Source of the DNA: Gordonia sihwensis NBRC 108236
GTDB lineage: Bacteria; Actinomycetota; Actinomycetes; Mycobacteriales; Mycobacteriaceae
Assembly: GCF_000333035.1 (NCBI RefSeq)
Contig: NZ_BANU01000018.1
Span: 30,690 to 94,689 of the forward strand
DNA length: 64,000 nucleotides
Direction: 5' to 3'
Part shown: positions 9,262 to 17,650 of the stretch, piece after piece
Layout: every line of letters starts with the position of its first letter
How positions within the stretch are numbered: the first letter of the stretch is position 1
Position numbers and translations under genes: made by a program
Notes under the pieces: generated by a model
The model's database searches: none
Told to the model about the DNA's origin: nothing
The model's input: only the letters and a program-made list of their open reading frames with translations

Positions 9262-10794
9262 TCACGCCCCCTTGCTGAACATGGCGAGCATGCGACGGGT
9301 GACCGCGAAGCCACCGAAGATGTTGATCGATGCGACCAGAATCGCGATCGTCGACAGGATCTGAACGGTCACATTGTCGGACGCGATCTGCAACAGCGCA
9401 CCGACCACGACGACACCGGAGATGGCGTTGGTCACCGACATCAGCGGCGTGTGCAGCGCGTGCGCCACATTGCCGATGACGTAGTAGCCGATCACGATCG
9501 CCAGCATGAGCACCGTGAAGTGCTGCGGGATCGGCGGCGGCGCAAAGGCCACCACCAGACCGAAGATCACGATCCCGACCAGCGAGAGCGCGACCTTCTT
9601 GGCGGGCGACATCGGCTCCTTGGGCGGGGCGACCTCGGCCGGTTCCGCGGCGGCGGCCTTCGGTGCCGCCGACACCTGTACCGGGGGCGGCGGCCACATG
9701 CCCTCGCCGTCGCGCGTCACCGTGATGCCGCGCTGGACGACGTCGTCCATGTCCAGCGTCAGCTCACCGTTCTTCTCCGGCGTCAGGAGCTTCAGCAGGT
9801 TGACGATGTTGGTGCCGTACAGCTGCGAGGTCTGCGCGGCCAGCCGGCCCGCGAGATCGGTGTAGCCGAGGATCGTGACACCGCCGGGGGTGACGACCTT
9901 CTCGTCGGCCACGGTGCCCTCGGCGTTGCCGCCGTTGGCCGCCGCCATGTCGACGATCACCGAACCGTTCTTCATTCCGGCGACGGTGTCGGCGCTCAGC
10001 AGTTTCGGTGCCGGACGGCCCGGGATCAGCGCGGTGGTGATGACGATGTCGGCGGCGCGGGCCTCCTCGTCGTACATCGAGGCGGTCGCGGCCTCCTGCT
10101 CGGCCGTCATCTCCTTGGCGTAGCCGTCTTCGGACTTCTCCGCCTCGAAGTCGACCTTGACGAACTCGGCGCCCATCGACTCGACCTGCTCGGCCACCTC
10201 GGGACGCACGTCGAAGGCACGCACCACGGCGCCCATCGCCGAAGCGGCACCGATCGCCGCCAGACCGGCCACGCCGGCACCGACCACGAACACACGCGCG
10301 GGCGGAATCTTGCCCGCCGCGGTCACCTGACCGGTGAACATCCGGCCGAACTCATGTGCGGCCTCGACCACTGCGCGGTAACCCGCGACATTGGCCATCG
10401 ACGAGAGAACGTCCATGGACTGTGCACGCGAGATACGCGGTACCGCGTCCATCGCCAGCGCGGTGATGCCCGCACTGCGCAGCTTCTCCAGCAGTTCCGG
10501 ATTACGGGCTGGAGCCATCATCGAGATGAGGACCGCACCGCGCCGCATACGGGCGATCTCGTCGTCCGTCGGGGCGTTGACCTTGACCACGACGTCAGCG
10601 GCCCACACCTCGTCGGCCGAACCCAGACGCGTGCCCGCCTCAGCGAACGCCCCGTCCGGCTGCTCGGCGCGATCACCGGCGCCGGCCTCGACGATCACCT
10701 CGTAGCCGAGCTGCTGCAGCTGCGCCACCGTCTTAGCGGTCGCGGCGACGAGAGTCTCGCCCGCCTTTGATTCCCGGGGGATACCGATCAGCAT
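9262..10794 (-). CDS. pntA: NAD(P) transhydrogenase subunit alpha
   Basis: 510 residues as one polypeptide; many bacteria split this into alpha1 and alpha2. Residues 1-370 are the NAD-binding dI domain (MLIGIPRES start; [39 protein letters not shown]). An Ala/Pro linker leads to four membrane helices at about 415-510 with [25 protein letters not shown]. The ATG at 10794 fits the universal MxIGIPxE N-terminus; upstream codons are not conserved-looking. The 258 bp upstream (to 11052) hold no gene that I can see and should contain the pntAB promoter. Confidence 0.96.
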   Translation of the reverse strand: MLIGIPRESKAGETLVAATAKTVAQLQQLGYEVIVEAGAGDRAEQPDGAFAEAGTRLGSADEVWAADVVVKVNAPTDDEIARMRRGAVLISMMAPARNPELLEKLRSAGITALAMDAVPRISRAQSMDVLSSMANVAGYRAVVEAAHEFGRMFTGQVTAAGKIPPARVFVVGAGVAGLAAIGAASAMGAVVRAFDVRPEVAEQVESMGAEFVKVDFEAEKSEDGYAKEMTAEQEAATASMYDEEARAADIVITTALIPGRPAPKLLSADTVAGMKNGSVIVDMAAANGGNAEGTVADEKVVTPGGVTILGYTDLAGRLAAQTSQLYGTNIVNLLKLLTPEKNGELTLDMDDVVQRGITVTRDGEGMWPPPPVQVSAAPKAAAAEPAEVAPPKEPMSPAKKVALSLVGIVIFGLVVAFAPPPIPQHFTVLMLAIVIGYYVIGNVAHALHTPLMSVTNAISGVVVVGALLQIASDNVTVQILSTIAILVASINIFGGFAVTRRMLAMFSKGA

Positions 10795-11052
10795 TTCACT
10801 GCCTCTCCCACACTCATATTCAGCTTCACCTTGTCTTACAGAACATGGCGCACGATGATTCGACGCCAACGCTGTAGACGACAGGCGGGAGCCCCACGGG
10901 ATGTACGGGCGTCTAAGCCTGCGTCGGCCAGTGCTTCATCGAACTCGCGCGACACGCCGCAGGTGGCCACGTGACCGACCCTGCTGATGGAAAACGTGGC
11001 ATGACGTTAGCACGCCCTGCCACGCGGACCAGGGGCCGGTTAGATACGTCAC

Positions 11053-12537
11053 TTACCGGACAGTAACCCGATTTCGCACGGTCGCTGCATGTGCCGCGTG
11101 ACGCCCCGCCCGGCGACCGAAGTACGAGCCCTCCCCCAGTTGGGTGCCGCTGGCGTAGCCCTTTCCGTCCTGCGCGAGGTTCGCCGCACAGGCTCCGGCG
11201 GCGTACAGTCCGTCGATCACGGAGCCCTCCTCGGTCAGCACCTGGCCGTCCAGCGAAGTGGCCATGCCGCCGACGGTGAACCCGGCGTACAGCGCCTTCC
11301 CGAGACTCATGTCGAACGCCGCCCACGGCCCGGTGTCCTGCGGCGCCAGGAACTCGGGGCTCTTGTGGAAGTCCGGATCCTCGCCCTTGGCGGCGTACTC
11401 GTTGTACCGATCGAGGGTCGCGTGCAGCGTGGCCCGATCGAGGCCGAGGCCGTCGGCCATCTCGTCGACCGTCTCCCAGCCGTCGATGAAGGGCGCCAGC
11501 GGGAACTCGGGCCGCTGCATGTGCGCCTCGTCGACGATGAGGAAGGCGGCGCGGTCGGTCTGGTCCATCACGAATCCGGACGTCCGCGAGTGATAGGAGT
11601 CCTCCGCGACGAACCGCTTGCCCTCCTTATTCACGACCAGGCCGGTGAGGAGGATCGACGGCGGGTACACCGGCGCGGTGATGAACGCCTGGTCCATGTG
11701 CTTGAGTCCGGCGCCCACCGAGGCGCCCATTCGGATTCCGAGACCGTCGTCGTAGGTGCTGCCGAGCGTGAACGGCTTCTCCGCCAACTGCGGGACGTAC
11801 TCGGCGACCATGTCGGGGTTCATGACGAATCCGCCCGCGGCGATCACCACGGCGGAGGCGCGAATGAAACCGTCCTCGCCGCCGGCCTTCCAGTAGGCGC
11901 CGACCACGGCACCGGAGTCGTCGACGACGAGCCTGCGCGCCCCGACCTCGTAGCGGATCGGCACGCCCCGCTCGCCGAGACGCTTCACCAGGAGCTCGAT
12001 CACCATGCCCGCGCCGCCGGTGTCGCCGGGCACGGGCACCTTGTGACCGCGCGGCGCCGGGACGGCCTGTTCGCAGAACGGCCACACCTTCTCGTTGCCG
12101 GTGTACATCAGTCCCTGGGTCTGCGGTTGGATGACCGCCTTCTCCGGGTAGTACGAACGCTCGAACTGGAAGCCGAGCGACTCGAGCCAGCCGAAGTGCT
12201 CCACGCTGTCGTCGCAGTAGGCCTTGATCTTGTCCGGCTCCGGGTCGCGCGAGACGGCGGTGATGTACTTGGCCATCTCCTCCGCGCTGTCCTGGTGTCC
12301 GGTGGCCGTCTGCACCGCGGTGCCACCGCCGAGGTAGAAGTGTCCTCCCGCCATGCAGGTGGTGCCGCCGGCCGCGGCCGATCGCTCGAGCACCAGCACC
12401 GACGCCCCGGCCTCCGCCGCTTCGAGCGCCGCGCAGCAGCCGCCGATGCCTGCGCCGATCACCAGCACGTCGACGGTGTCGCTGTACTCGGCGACGTCAG
12501 AGGCATTCACGATTTCAGGGAGGTCCAGTCCACTCAT
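11053..12537 (-). CDS. FAD-binding oxidoreductase of the fumarate reductase/3-ketosteroid dehydrogenase superfamily
   Basis: 494 residues. The FAD-binding Rossmann motif is VLVIGAGIGGCCAALEAAEAG near residues 25-45, followed by GGTTCMAGGHFYLGGG. The C-terminal FAD motif is GLYAAGACAANLAQDGKGYASGTQLGEGSYFGRRAG. It lacks the N-terminal Tat signal and haem domains of respiratory fumarate reductases, so it is cytosolic. A KstR-type operator 22 bp before the ATG suggests a role in sterol or steroid catabolism, for example a ketosteroid dehydrogenase-like step; the exact substrate is unknown. Confidence 0.8.
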   Translation of the reverse strand: MSGLDLPEIVNASDVAEYSDTVDVLVIGAGIGGCCAALEAAEAGASVLVLERSAAAGGTTCMAGGHFYLGGGTAVQTATGHQDSAEEMAKYITAVSRDPEPDKIKAYCDDSVEHFGWLESLGFQFERSYYPEKAVIQPQTQGLMYTGNEKVWPFCEQAVPAPRGHKVPVPGDTGGAGMVIELLVKRLGERGVPIRYEVGARRLVVDDSGAVVGAYWKAGGEDGFIRASAVVIAAGGFVMNPDMVAEYVPQLAEKPFTLGSTYDDGLGIRMGASVGAGLKHMDQAFITAPVYPPSILLTGLVVNKEGKRFVAEDSYHSRTSGFVMDQTDRAAFLIVDEAHMQRPEFPLAPFIDGWETVDEMADGLGLDRATLHATLDRYNEYAAKGEDPDFHKSPEFLAPQDTGPWAAFDMSLGKALYAGFTVGGMATSLDGQVLTEEGSVIDGLYAAGACAANLAQDGKGYASGTQLGEGSYFGRRAGRHAAHAATVRNRVTVR

Positions 12538-12559
12538 GGGAGACAGCCTAGACCAGAAA

Positions 12560-12573
12560 TAGAACGTGTTCTA
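12560..12573. promoter_or_regulatory. KstR-type operator
   Basis: TAGAACGTGTTCTA fits every fixed position of the published KstR consensus TnnAACnnGTTnnA and is an almost perfect palindrome. It lies 22 bp upstream of the ATG at 12537, where a TetR-type repressor would block transcription. Confidence 0.75.
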
Positions 12574-12614
12574 GAGACTTGGGCCGGCCGGTTCCGGGCC
12601 CCTATATAAGAGGA

Positions 12615-12647
12615 ATGGCCCGGCACCCCGTTGGGGCGCCGGGCCAT
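12615..12647 (-). terminator. Hairpin terminator after the ferritin gene
   Basis: A 15-bp stem (ATGGCCCGGC-A-CCCC against GGGG-C-GCCGGGCCAT, one mismatch) closes a 3-nt loop, 16 bp after the ferritin stop codon. On the minus strand it is followed by a T-rich stretch (TTCCTCTTATAT). Confidence 0.75.
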
Positions 12648-12662
12648 CGGCTCGTTGATCTG

Positions 12663-13157
12663 TCAGACGTTCGACGACGCCAGCTCCGCATCCATCCGAA
12701 GGAGGCCGGAGCCGTCCTCGTTCACCAGTTGCAGGCGACCGACGATCTCGCCGACCGTCGCCTCCTCTTCGACCTGCTCGGAGACGAACCAGTCGATGGT
12801 CGGCCGCGAGTCGATGTCGCCCTGCTCCTGTGCGAGCCGGTACAGCGCGCGGATCGCTTCCGAGACGTCGCGCTCGGCGTCGAGCGCCACCTCGAAGATC
12901 TCGGTGACCGTGTCGGCCTTGACCGACGGAATCGTGATGTCGCCGATGAGCGGGCGGTTGTCGCGGTTGGTCATGTGCTCGATGAGGCGGTCGGCGTGGC
13001 TGAGTTCTTCCGTGGAATGGCTGCGCATCCACGAGGCCATTCCGGGAAGGTCGCGCAGTTCCAACTCGATTGCCAACTGCCGGTAGAGCATCGCCGATTC
13101 GAATTCCCGGGTGATCTGCTTGCTGAACTCGACTTCGAGTTCCTCATTCATTTTCAT
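12663..13157 (-). CDS. Ferritin (iron storage)
   Basis: 164 residues, the length of bacterial non-haem ferritins. Ferroxidase residues are visible: Glu in QITREFESAMLYRQL near residue 18, EELSH (E-E-x-x-H) near 50-54 and EQVEEEA near 130. It oxidises Fe(II) and stores it in a 24-mer cytosolic shell. GGGGAG precedes the ATG. IdeR-like boxes lie about 90-130 bp upstream, the arrangement by which IdeR activates bfrB in mycobacteria, so induction by iron is likely. A strong terminator closes the transcript. Confidence 0.93.
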   Translation of the reverse strand: MKMNEELEVEFSKQITREFESAMLYRQLAIELELRDLPGMASWMRSHSTEELSHADRLIEHMTNRDNRPLIGDITIPSVKADTVTEIFEVALDAERDVSEAIRALYRLAQEQGDIDSRPTIDWFVSEQVEEEATVGEIVGRLQLVNEDGSGLLRMDAELASSNV

Positions 13158-13245
13158 ATCCGCTCCCCTGCATATGAATTCCTCGACGAGACCTTCGCCG
13201 CGATGATTTCACAATAGGCCCGTAAACCGTCTCTGACCAGCGAGG

Positions 13246-13284
13246 AAAGGTTTACCGAAATGATCTGAGGTTTGGTAATCCTAA
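13246..13284. promoter_or_regulatory. IdeR-type iron boxes upstream of ferritin
   Basis: TGAGGTTTGGTAATCCTAA (13266-13284) matches 14 of 19 positions of the mycobacterial IdeR box TTAGGTTAGGCTAACCTAA. A weaker copy (9 of 19, AGGTTTACC core) sits directly next to it at 13246-13264. Tandem boxes upstream of bfrB act as activating IdeR sites in mycobacteria; here that role is inferred from position. Confidence 0.55.
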
Positions 13285-13308
13285 GACTTCGCCGCCATCC
13301 GCTACGGC

Positions 13309-15570
13309 TTACGCGGAGACGCGACGAGACCGGAATCCGCGCAGCCGCAGACTGTTGGCGACGACGAATACGGAGGAGAAGGCCATCGCCAGACCCGCCA
13401 TCATCGGATTGAGCAGAGCCGCGGCGGCCAACGGCAGCGCCGCCACGTTGTAGGCGAACGCCCAGAACAGATTCCCCTTGATGGTGCTGAGTGTCTTGCG
13501 CGACAACGCGATCGCGTCGACCACGGCCCACAGGTCGCCGCTCACCAACGTGAGATCGCCCGCCTCGATAGCGACGTCGGTGCCGGTTCCCATCGCCAAC
13601 CCCAAGTCGGCCGAGGCCAGTGCCGCGGCGTCGTTGACACCGTCGCCGACCATCGCGACCACGCGGCCGGACTCCTGCAGGCGGCGGACCGCGTCCACCT
13701 TCCCGTCCGGCGTCACATCGGCGATCACCTCGTCGATGCCGACCTGCGCCGCGACATGCCGCGCGGCACCGTCGTTGTCGCCGGTCAGGAGTACCGGACG
13801 CAGCCCCATCCGCTTGAGTTCGGCGATCGCCGCCGCCGACGTGGGCTTGACGGTGTCCGCCACCACGATCACGCCGGCCACCGCGTCGAGATAGGTGACC
13901 ACGACGGGCGTCGCCCCCTCCGCCGAGGCCGTGGCGATCTGTTCACGCATCCGCTCACCGAGCTGAACGGGGACGTCACGGGGACCGGTCACGGTGACGC
14001 GCAGTCCGTCGATGAACGCGGTCACGCCCGCACCGGCGAGATTGCGGAAGTCCGCCGTCTCGGGAACGTCGAGCCCGAGTTCGGCGACGTGCTTGCAGAC
14101 CGCGCGGCCGATCGGGTGCTCCGACCCGGACTCCACCGCCGCGGCCCGCGCCAGCAGGTCGTCCGCATCCACGCCGTCGGCGGTGATCACGTCGCGGACG
14201 GCCATCTCGCCGGTCGTCACGGTGCCGGTCTTGTCCAGCGCCACGGTATCGACTCGGCGAGTCGACTCGAGCACCTCGGGCCCCTTCAGCAGGATGCCGA
14301 GTTGGGCTCCCCGGCCGGTCCCGACCATCAGCGCGGTGGGGGTCGCGAGACCGAGCGCGCACGGGCAGGCGATGACCAGGACCGACACCGCGGCCGTCAG
14401 CGCCAGCGTCACACCGCCGCCGACACCGAGCCAGAAACCGAGCACGCCCGCCGCGATCGCGATCACGACCGGGACGAAGTACGCCGAGATCCGGTCGGCC
14501 AATCGTTGCACCTGCGCCTTTCCCGCCTGCGCGTCAGCGACCATCTTCGCCATGTGGGCGAGTGCGGTATCGGCGCCGACCGCCGACGCCTCCACTTCGA
14601 GGCGGCCGTGCGCGTTCACCGTGCCGCCGACGACCTTGTCTCCCACCGCCACCTCGACGGGGATCGACTCGCCGGTGAGCATCGACTGATCGACAGCTGA
14701 AGCTCCCGAGACCACCCGGCCGTCGGTCGCGATCTTCTCACCCGGCCGGACCACGAATCGCTCTCCGACCTGCAAGTCACCGATCGGAACCGTGACCTCC
14801 CGACCGTCGCGCAGCACGGTCACGTCCTTGGCGCCGACTTCGGCGAGCGCGCGCAGCGCGTCACCCGCGCGGAGCTTGGCGCGCTTCTCGAAATAGCGGC
14901 CCGCCAGCAGGAAGGTGGTGACTCCCGCCGCGGCCTCCAGGTAGATGTTCGACGATCCGTCGCCGCGGGAGGCGATCAAGTCGAAGCCGTGGGTCATGCC
15001 GGGCACGCCGGCGTCACCCCAGAACAGGGCGTAGATCGACCACCCGAAAGCGGCGAGGGTGCCGACCGAGACCAGGGTGTCCATGGTGGTGGTGCCGTGC
15101 CGGGCTCCGGCGAGCGCCGCCCGATGGAAGGGCAGCGCACCCCACACGACCACGGGTGCCGCGAGGGTCAGCGACAGCCACTGCCAGTAGGTGAACTGCC
15201 ATGCGGGGACCATCGCCAGCGCGATCACCGGAACCGTCAGCACCGCCGATACGACCAGCCGCTGGCGCAGAGCGGTCAGCTCGGCCTCGGCCCGCGACGG
15301 CGCCGGATCCTCGTCGGCCTGCTCGGCGTCCGTGGCCACCGGACGCACCGGTTCGGCGTCGTATCCGGCTGCCCGGACCGCCTCGATGAGGTCGTCGGAG
15401 GTCACGTCGCCGTCGTATTCCACGTGCGCCTGCTCGGTGGCGTAGTTGACGGTGGCGGTGACTCCGTCGAGTTTGTTGAGTTTGCGTTCGATCCGGTTGG
15501 CACACGAGGCGCACGTCATCCCGATCAGTTCCAGATCGAGTTCCCGGTCGGCGGCGATCGGCTGCGTCAT
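13309..15570 (-). CDS. copA: Copper-exporting P1B-type ATPase
   Basis: 753 residues. There is one N-terminal heavy-metal-associated domain with GMTCASC at about residues 17-23, then membrane helices from about 110. Also present: the actuator TGES (near [12 protein letters not shown]), the metal-translocating CPC motif in [13 protein letters not shown], the phosphorylation loop [10 protein letters not shown], the HP motif in EHPIGRAV and the hinge [15 protein letters not shown] is typical of Cu(I) exporters. AGGAGG lies 9 bp before the ATG, inside the preceding small gene, and ATGA overlaps that gene's stop codon. It is the last gene of the csoR-regulated copper operon. Confidence 0.95.
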   Translation of the reverse strand: MTQPIAADRELDLELIGMTCASCANRIERKLNKLDGVTATVNYATEQAHVEYDGDVTSDDLIEAVRAAGYDAEPVRPVATDAEQADEDPAPSRAEAELTALRQRLVVSAVLTVPVIALAMVPAWQFTYWQWLSLTLAAPVVVWGALPFHRAALAGARHGTTTMDTLVSVGTLAAFGWSIYALFWGDAGVPGMTHGFDLIASRGDGSSNIYLEAAAGVTTFLLAGRYFEKRAKLRAGDALRALAEVGAKDVTVLRDGREVTVPIGDLQVGERFVVRPGEKIATDGRVVSGASAVDQSMLTGESIPVEVAVGDKVVGGTVNAHGRLEVEASAVGADTALAHMAKMVADAQAGKAQVQRLADRISAYFVPVVIAIAAGVLGFWLGVGGGVTLALTAAVSVLVIACPCALGLATPTALMVGTGRGAQLGILLKGPEVLESTRRVDTVALDKTGTVTTGEMAVRDVITADGVDADDLLARAAAVESGSEHPIGRAVCKHVAELGLDVPETADFRNLAGAGVTAFIDGLRVTVTGPRDVPVQLGERMREQIATASAEGATPVVVTYLDAVAGVIVVADTVKPTSAAAIAELKRMGLRPVLLTGDNDGAARHVAAQVGIDEVIADVTPDGKVDAVRRLQESGRVVAMVGDGVNDAAALASADLGLAMGTGTDVAIEAGDLTLVSGDLWAVVDAIALSRKTLSTIKGNLFWAFAYNVAALPLAAAALLNPMMAGLAMAFSSVFVVANSLRLRGFRSRRVSA

Positions 15571-15737
15571 CTGTGCGTTCCCTCCTGGTCGTGCTGCATC
15601 TGGGTGCCGTGGGACGGCTGCGGCGCGGTGTCCCAGGGGCCGACGGCCCGGCCGACGCCGAACATCGCCCCGAAGACCACCGCGAGACCGGCGGCGAATG
15701 CGGCGATCCGCACGCCCGGTCTCGCCGACGCGGTCAC
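15567..15737 (-). CDS. Small single-helix membrane peptide between copZ and copA
   Basis: 56 residues, GTG start at 15737. GTGA overlaps the copZ stop codon and ATGA overlaps the copA start, so the three genes are translationally coupled. Residues 10-33 form one hydrophobic helix ([20 protein letters not shown]). The tail [13 protein letters not shown] is rich in His, Met and Gln, possible Cu(I)/Cu(II) ligands. I do not recognise a named family. A copper-handling or CopA accessory function is inferred from the operon and the tail. It is easily missed because of its size and GTG start. Confidence 0.75.
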   Translation of the reverse strand: MTASARPGVRIAAFAAGLAVVFGAMFGVGRAVGPWDTAPQPSHGTQMQHDQEGTHR

Positions 15738-15955
15738 TGGACCCGGTAGCCGGCCTCGGCGACAGCAGCGCCGACGGCGGCCGGATCGAGCGGGGCGGCG
15801 CTGGTGATGTCGACGCGACCGCTGGCCACATCGACGTCGACCTTCTCCACTCCTGCGATCTCGGAGATCTCCTCCCGGACCGAAGCTGCGCAGTGGCCGC
15901 AGGTCATGCCAGTGACGGTGACAGTGGTGGTGGTGCTCATGGATTCTCTCCTCAT
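15734..15955 (-). CDS. copZ: Copper chaperone (heavy-metal-associated domain)
   Basis: 73 residues making a single ferredoxin-like HMA domain: [18 protein letters not shown] carries the Cu-binding MTCGHC at about residues 14-19. It delivers Cu(I) to the CopA export ATPase in the cytosol. It lies between csoR and the small membrane peptide, which it overlaps by 4 bp. Confidence 0.92.
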   Translation of the reverse strand: MRRESMSTTTTVTVTGMTCGHCAASVREEISEIAGVEKVDVDVASGRVDITSAAPLDPAAVGAAVAEAGYRVQ

Positions 15956-16004
15956 TCGTGTGATCTGGTTGATGTCGTCTGTCGGGAAACGGACTCGCCC
16001 GCGG

Positions 16005-16340
16005 TCAGGACTTGACCAGGCGGGTGATGGCCTTCATGGCCTCATCGACCTTGGCCGCGGCGGCCTCGTCGCTTTCGCGTGCGGCTTCGACCACACAGTG
16101 GTTCATGTGGTCGTGCAGCAGCCCGAGCCCCACGGACTCGAGCGCCTTGGTCATCGCCGACACCTGCGTGAGGATGTCGATGCAGTACGCCTCCTGCTCG
16201 ACCATTCGCTGCAGACCTCGGGCCTGACCCTCGATCAGCTTGAGTCGACGGATGAACTTGTCCTTCTCGGGCAGGTATCCGTGACCGGTGTGCCCGCCGC
16301 CTGCATGGTCGCGGGCGGTCGCCGTCTCGTCGGTGGTCAT
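16005..16340 (-). CDS. csoR: Copper-sensing repressor CsoR
   Basis: 111 residues of the all-helical DUF156/CsoR family. The Cys-His-Cys copper site is visible: Cys in EAYCIDIL, and His and Cys in LLHDHMNHCVVE. The N-terminus is His-rich (DHAGGGHTGHGY), a possible extra metal site. The Cu(I)-free tetramer binds pseudo-palindromic operators; two such sites lie upstream at 16354 and 16409. It is the first gene of the copper operon. Confidence 0.93.
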   Translation of the reverse strand: MTTDETATARDHAGGGHTGHGYLPEKDKFIRRLKLIEGQARGLQRMVEQEAYCIDILTQVSAMTKALESVGLGLLHDHMNHCVVEAARESDEAAAAKVDEAMKAITRLVKS

Positions 16341-16353
16341 CCCGCCTCCCTTC

Positions 16354-16372
16354 GATACCCCCTGTGGGTATC
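16354..16372. promoter_or_regulatory. CsoR-type operator, proximal
   Basis: GATACCCCCTGTGGGTATC is an inverted repeat (GATACCC/GGGTATC) 14 bp upstream of the csoR start codon. It resembles known CsoR sites, with G/C-rich half-sites TACCC/GGGTA. Confidence 0.75.
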
Positions 16373-16408
16373 TCAGCCACAGTTCTACTCCGAATTTCGG
16401 CGTACGTC

Positions 16409-16425
16409 TACCCCCTAGGGGTATC
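16409..16425. promoter_or_regulatory. CsoR-type operator, distal
   Basis: TACCCCCTAGGGGTATC is a second copy of the same inverted-repeat type, about 55 bp upstream of the first. Two spaced sites suggest cooperative or graded repression of the copper operon (inference). Confidence 0.7.
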
Positions 16426-16496
16426 GAATTTCAGGAGGGCGCGCGGTACACGAAAACTTTGGCTTCCGGACCGGGCTGACAGAACGGTGCGGGAGC

Positions 16497-16522
16497 CAAA
16501 AAATCCGGCGACGGGCCGGATT
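16497..16522 (-). terminator. Rho-independent terminator
   Basis: The stem AATCCGGC/GCCGGATT with a 5-nt loop (16502-16522) is followed on the minus strand by a run of six T. It ends the gene that stops at 16527. Confidence 0.85.
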
Positions 16523-16526
16523 CGAT

Positions 16527-17615
16527 TCAGCAGGAGGGTTTGAGCGCGTCCGCGAGACGGCCCAGCGATTCGGCGACATCGAGGAGCGCCGCCGACACCT
16601 CGCCGTCTTGAGCGGCCTCGGGAAGCGACCGCACGTGCGCGGCCGCGTCTTCGACGACTTCCGCCACCGACCACACGTCGGAGTCGCCCGGCAGTGGTCG
16701 GCGCGCGACCGGGATGCCCATCCGCACGGGATCCCAACTAGAGGAGATCACCTCGACCATCGGGGTGGTGAGCACCGAGGCCGCGCCGGGCCGGACCTCG
16801 AGCATGTTCGGGTCCACAGTGGCCGCACCGGCGGAGTCCTCCGCATCGTGCGCCGCCCGATGCCTGCTGCGGCCGGCCTCGGCCGGCCGAAGTGCCGGAT
16901 CCGCGTCCTCACGCAGCCGCCGCCGACGCCCTCGCTTCGGTTCGGCGTCCGGCGCCTCCACCACCTCCGCATCGATCACCTGCTCCGCCGGTTCGAAGCG
17001 CGCGGGACCGGAGACCACCGCCTCCGGCGCGCGCGGACCGTCCGGACGGTGCTCGGCGACGTAGTCACCGCGCGACTGCGGCCAGGCGGGTGCGGCCGGG
17101 TGGAAACTGCTCTCGGGAAAGACCAGCAGATCCGTGGTCGGCAGATCCCGGAGGCTGGGCATCCCCGCGAAGAGATCGTCGAGCGCCGAGACGCTGAACG
17201 ACTCGTCCTCGGGCGGCAGCGGCGGCGGTGATGCCGGGGCGGACCGAGGCTCCGGCACAGGCGCCGGTGCGGGCGCGCTGTCCACGACCGGCTCGGCCGG
17301 GAAGTCGCGGCCCACCGGCGCGGCGTACCGGTGCGGACCGCCGTGACCGGCGAAGAACAGACACGGCGCACCGTCGAGAGCCTGCGAGGGACACTCGAAC
17401 TCCTCGGCGAGGGTCTGCGCACCGCGCGCGTAGTCGTCCCACATCAGCCAGCGACGGCGACCGGAATGGCTCTGCGCGCCGTCGGATCCGTGGGCGCCGT
17501 CATGACCGGCGGGCAGCACGCAGGCCACGAGCCAATCGTGGGAGGGCGTCAGATGCAGTGCGGAGCGCTCATCGGGAGTGGCGACGATCGACGACCAGCA
17601 ACCACCACCGCGCAT
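16527..17615 (-). CDS. Unknown protein with two C-x4-GH-x-G-x-H motifs
   Basis: 362 residues, not recognised. The N-terminal ~100 residues contain two copies of one Cys/His pattern, CVLPAGHDGAH and CLFFAGHGGPH, each with another Cys upstream. This could be a metal site, with two small treble-clef-like units. Residues 110-260 are low-complexity, Pro/Ala-rich and acidic with basic patches (KRGRRRRLREDAD). The C-terminal ~60 residues look helical (VAEVVEDAAAHVRSLPEAA). No signal peptide or membrane helix. It is followed by a clear terminator and preceded by nadB on the same strand, 35 bp away. Confidence 0.6.
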   Translation of the reverse strand: MRGGGCWSSIVATPDERSALHLTPSHDWLVACVLPAGHDGAHGSDGAQSHSGRRRWLMWDDYARGAQTLAEEFECPSQALDGAPCLFFAGHGGPHRYAAPVGRDFPAEPVVDSAPAPAPVPEPRSAPASPPPLPPEDESFSVSALDDLFAGMPSLRDLPTTDLLVFPESSFHPAAPAWPQSRGDYVAEHRPDGPRAPEAVVSGPARFEPAEQVIDAEVVEAPDAEPKRGRRRRLREDADPALRPAEAGRSRHRAAHDAEDSAGAATVDPNMLEVRPGAASVLTTPMVEVISSSWDPVRMGIPVARRPLPGDSDVWSVAEVVEDAAAHVRSLPEAAQDGEVSAALLDVAESLGRLADALKPSC

Positions 17616-17650
17616 TGCACATCACCTTCCCGTGAGTTCCCCGATCGAGT

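Noticed and set aside
9451..10770. 439-codon open frame opposite pntA
   Set aside because: Low-complexity His/Arg/Asp translation; pntA on the other strand is unambiguous.
11089..12609. 506-codon open frame opposite the FAD enzyme
   Set aside because: Mirror of the FAD gene codons, no own ribosome site or motif.
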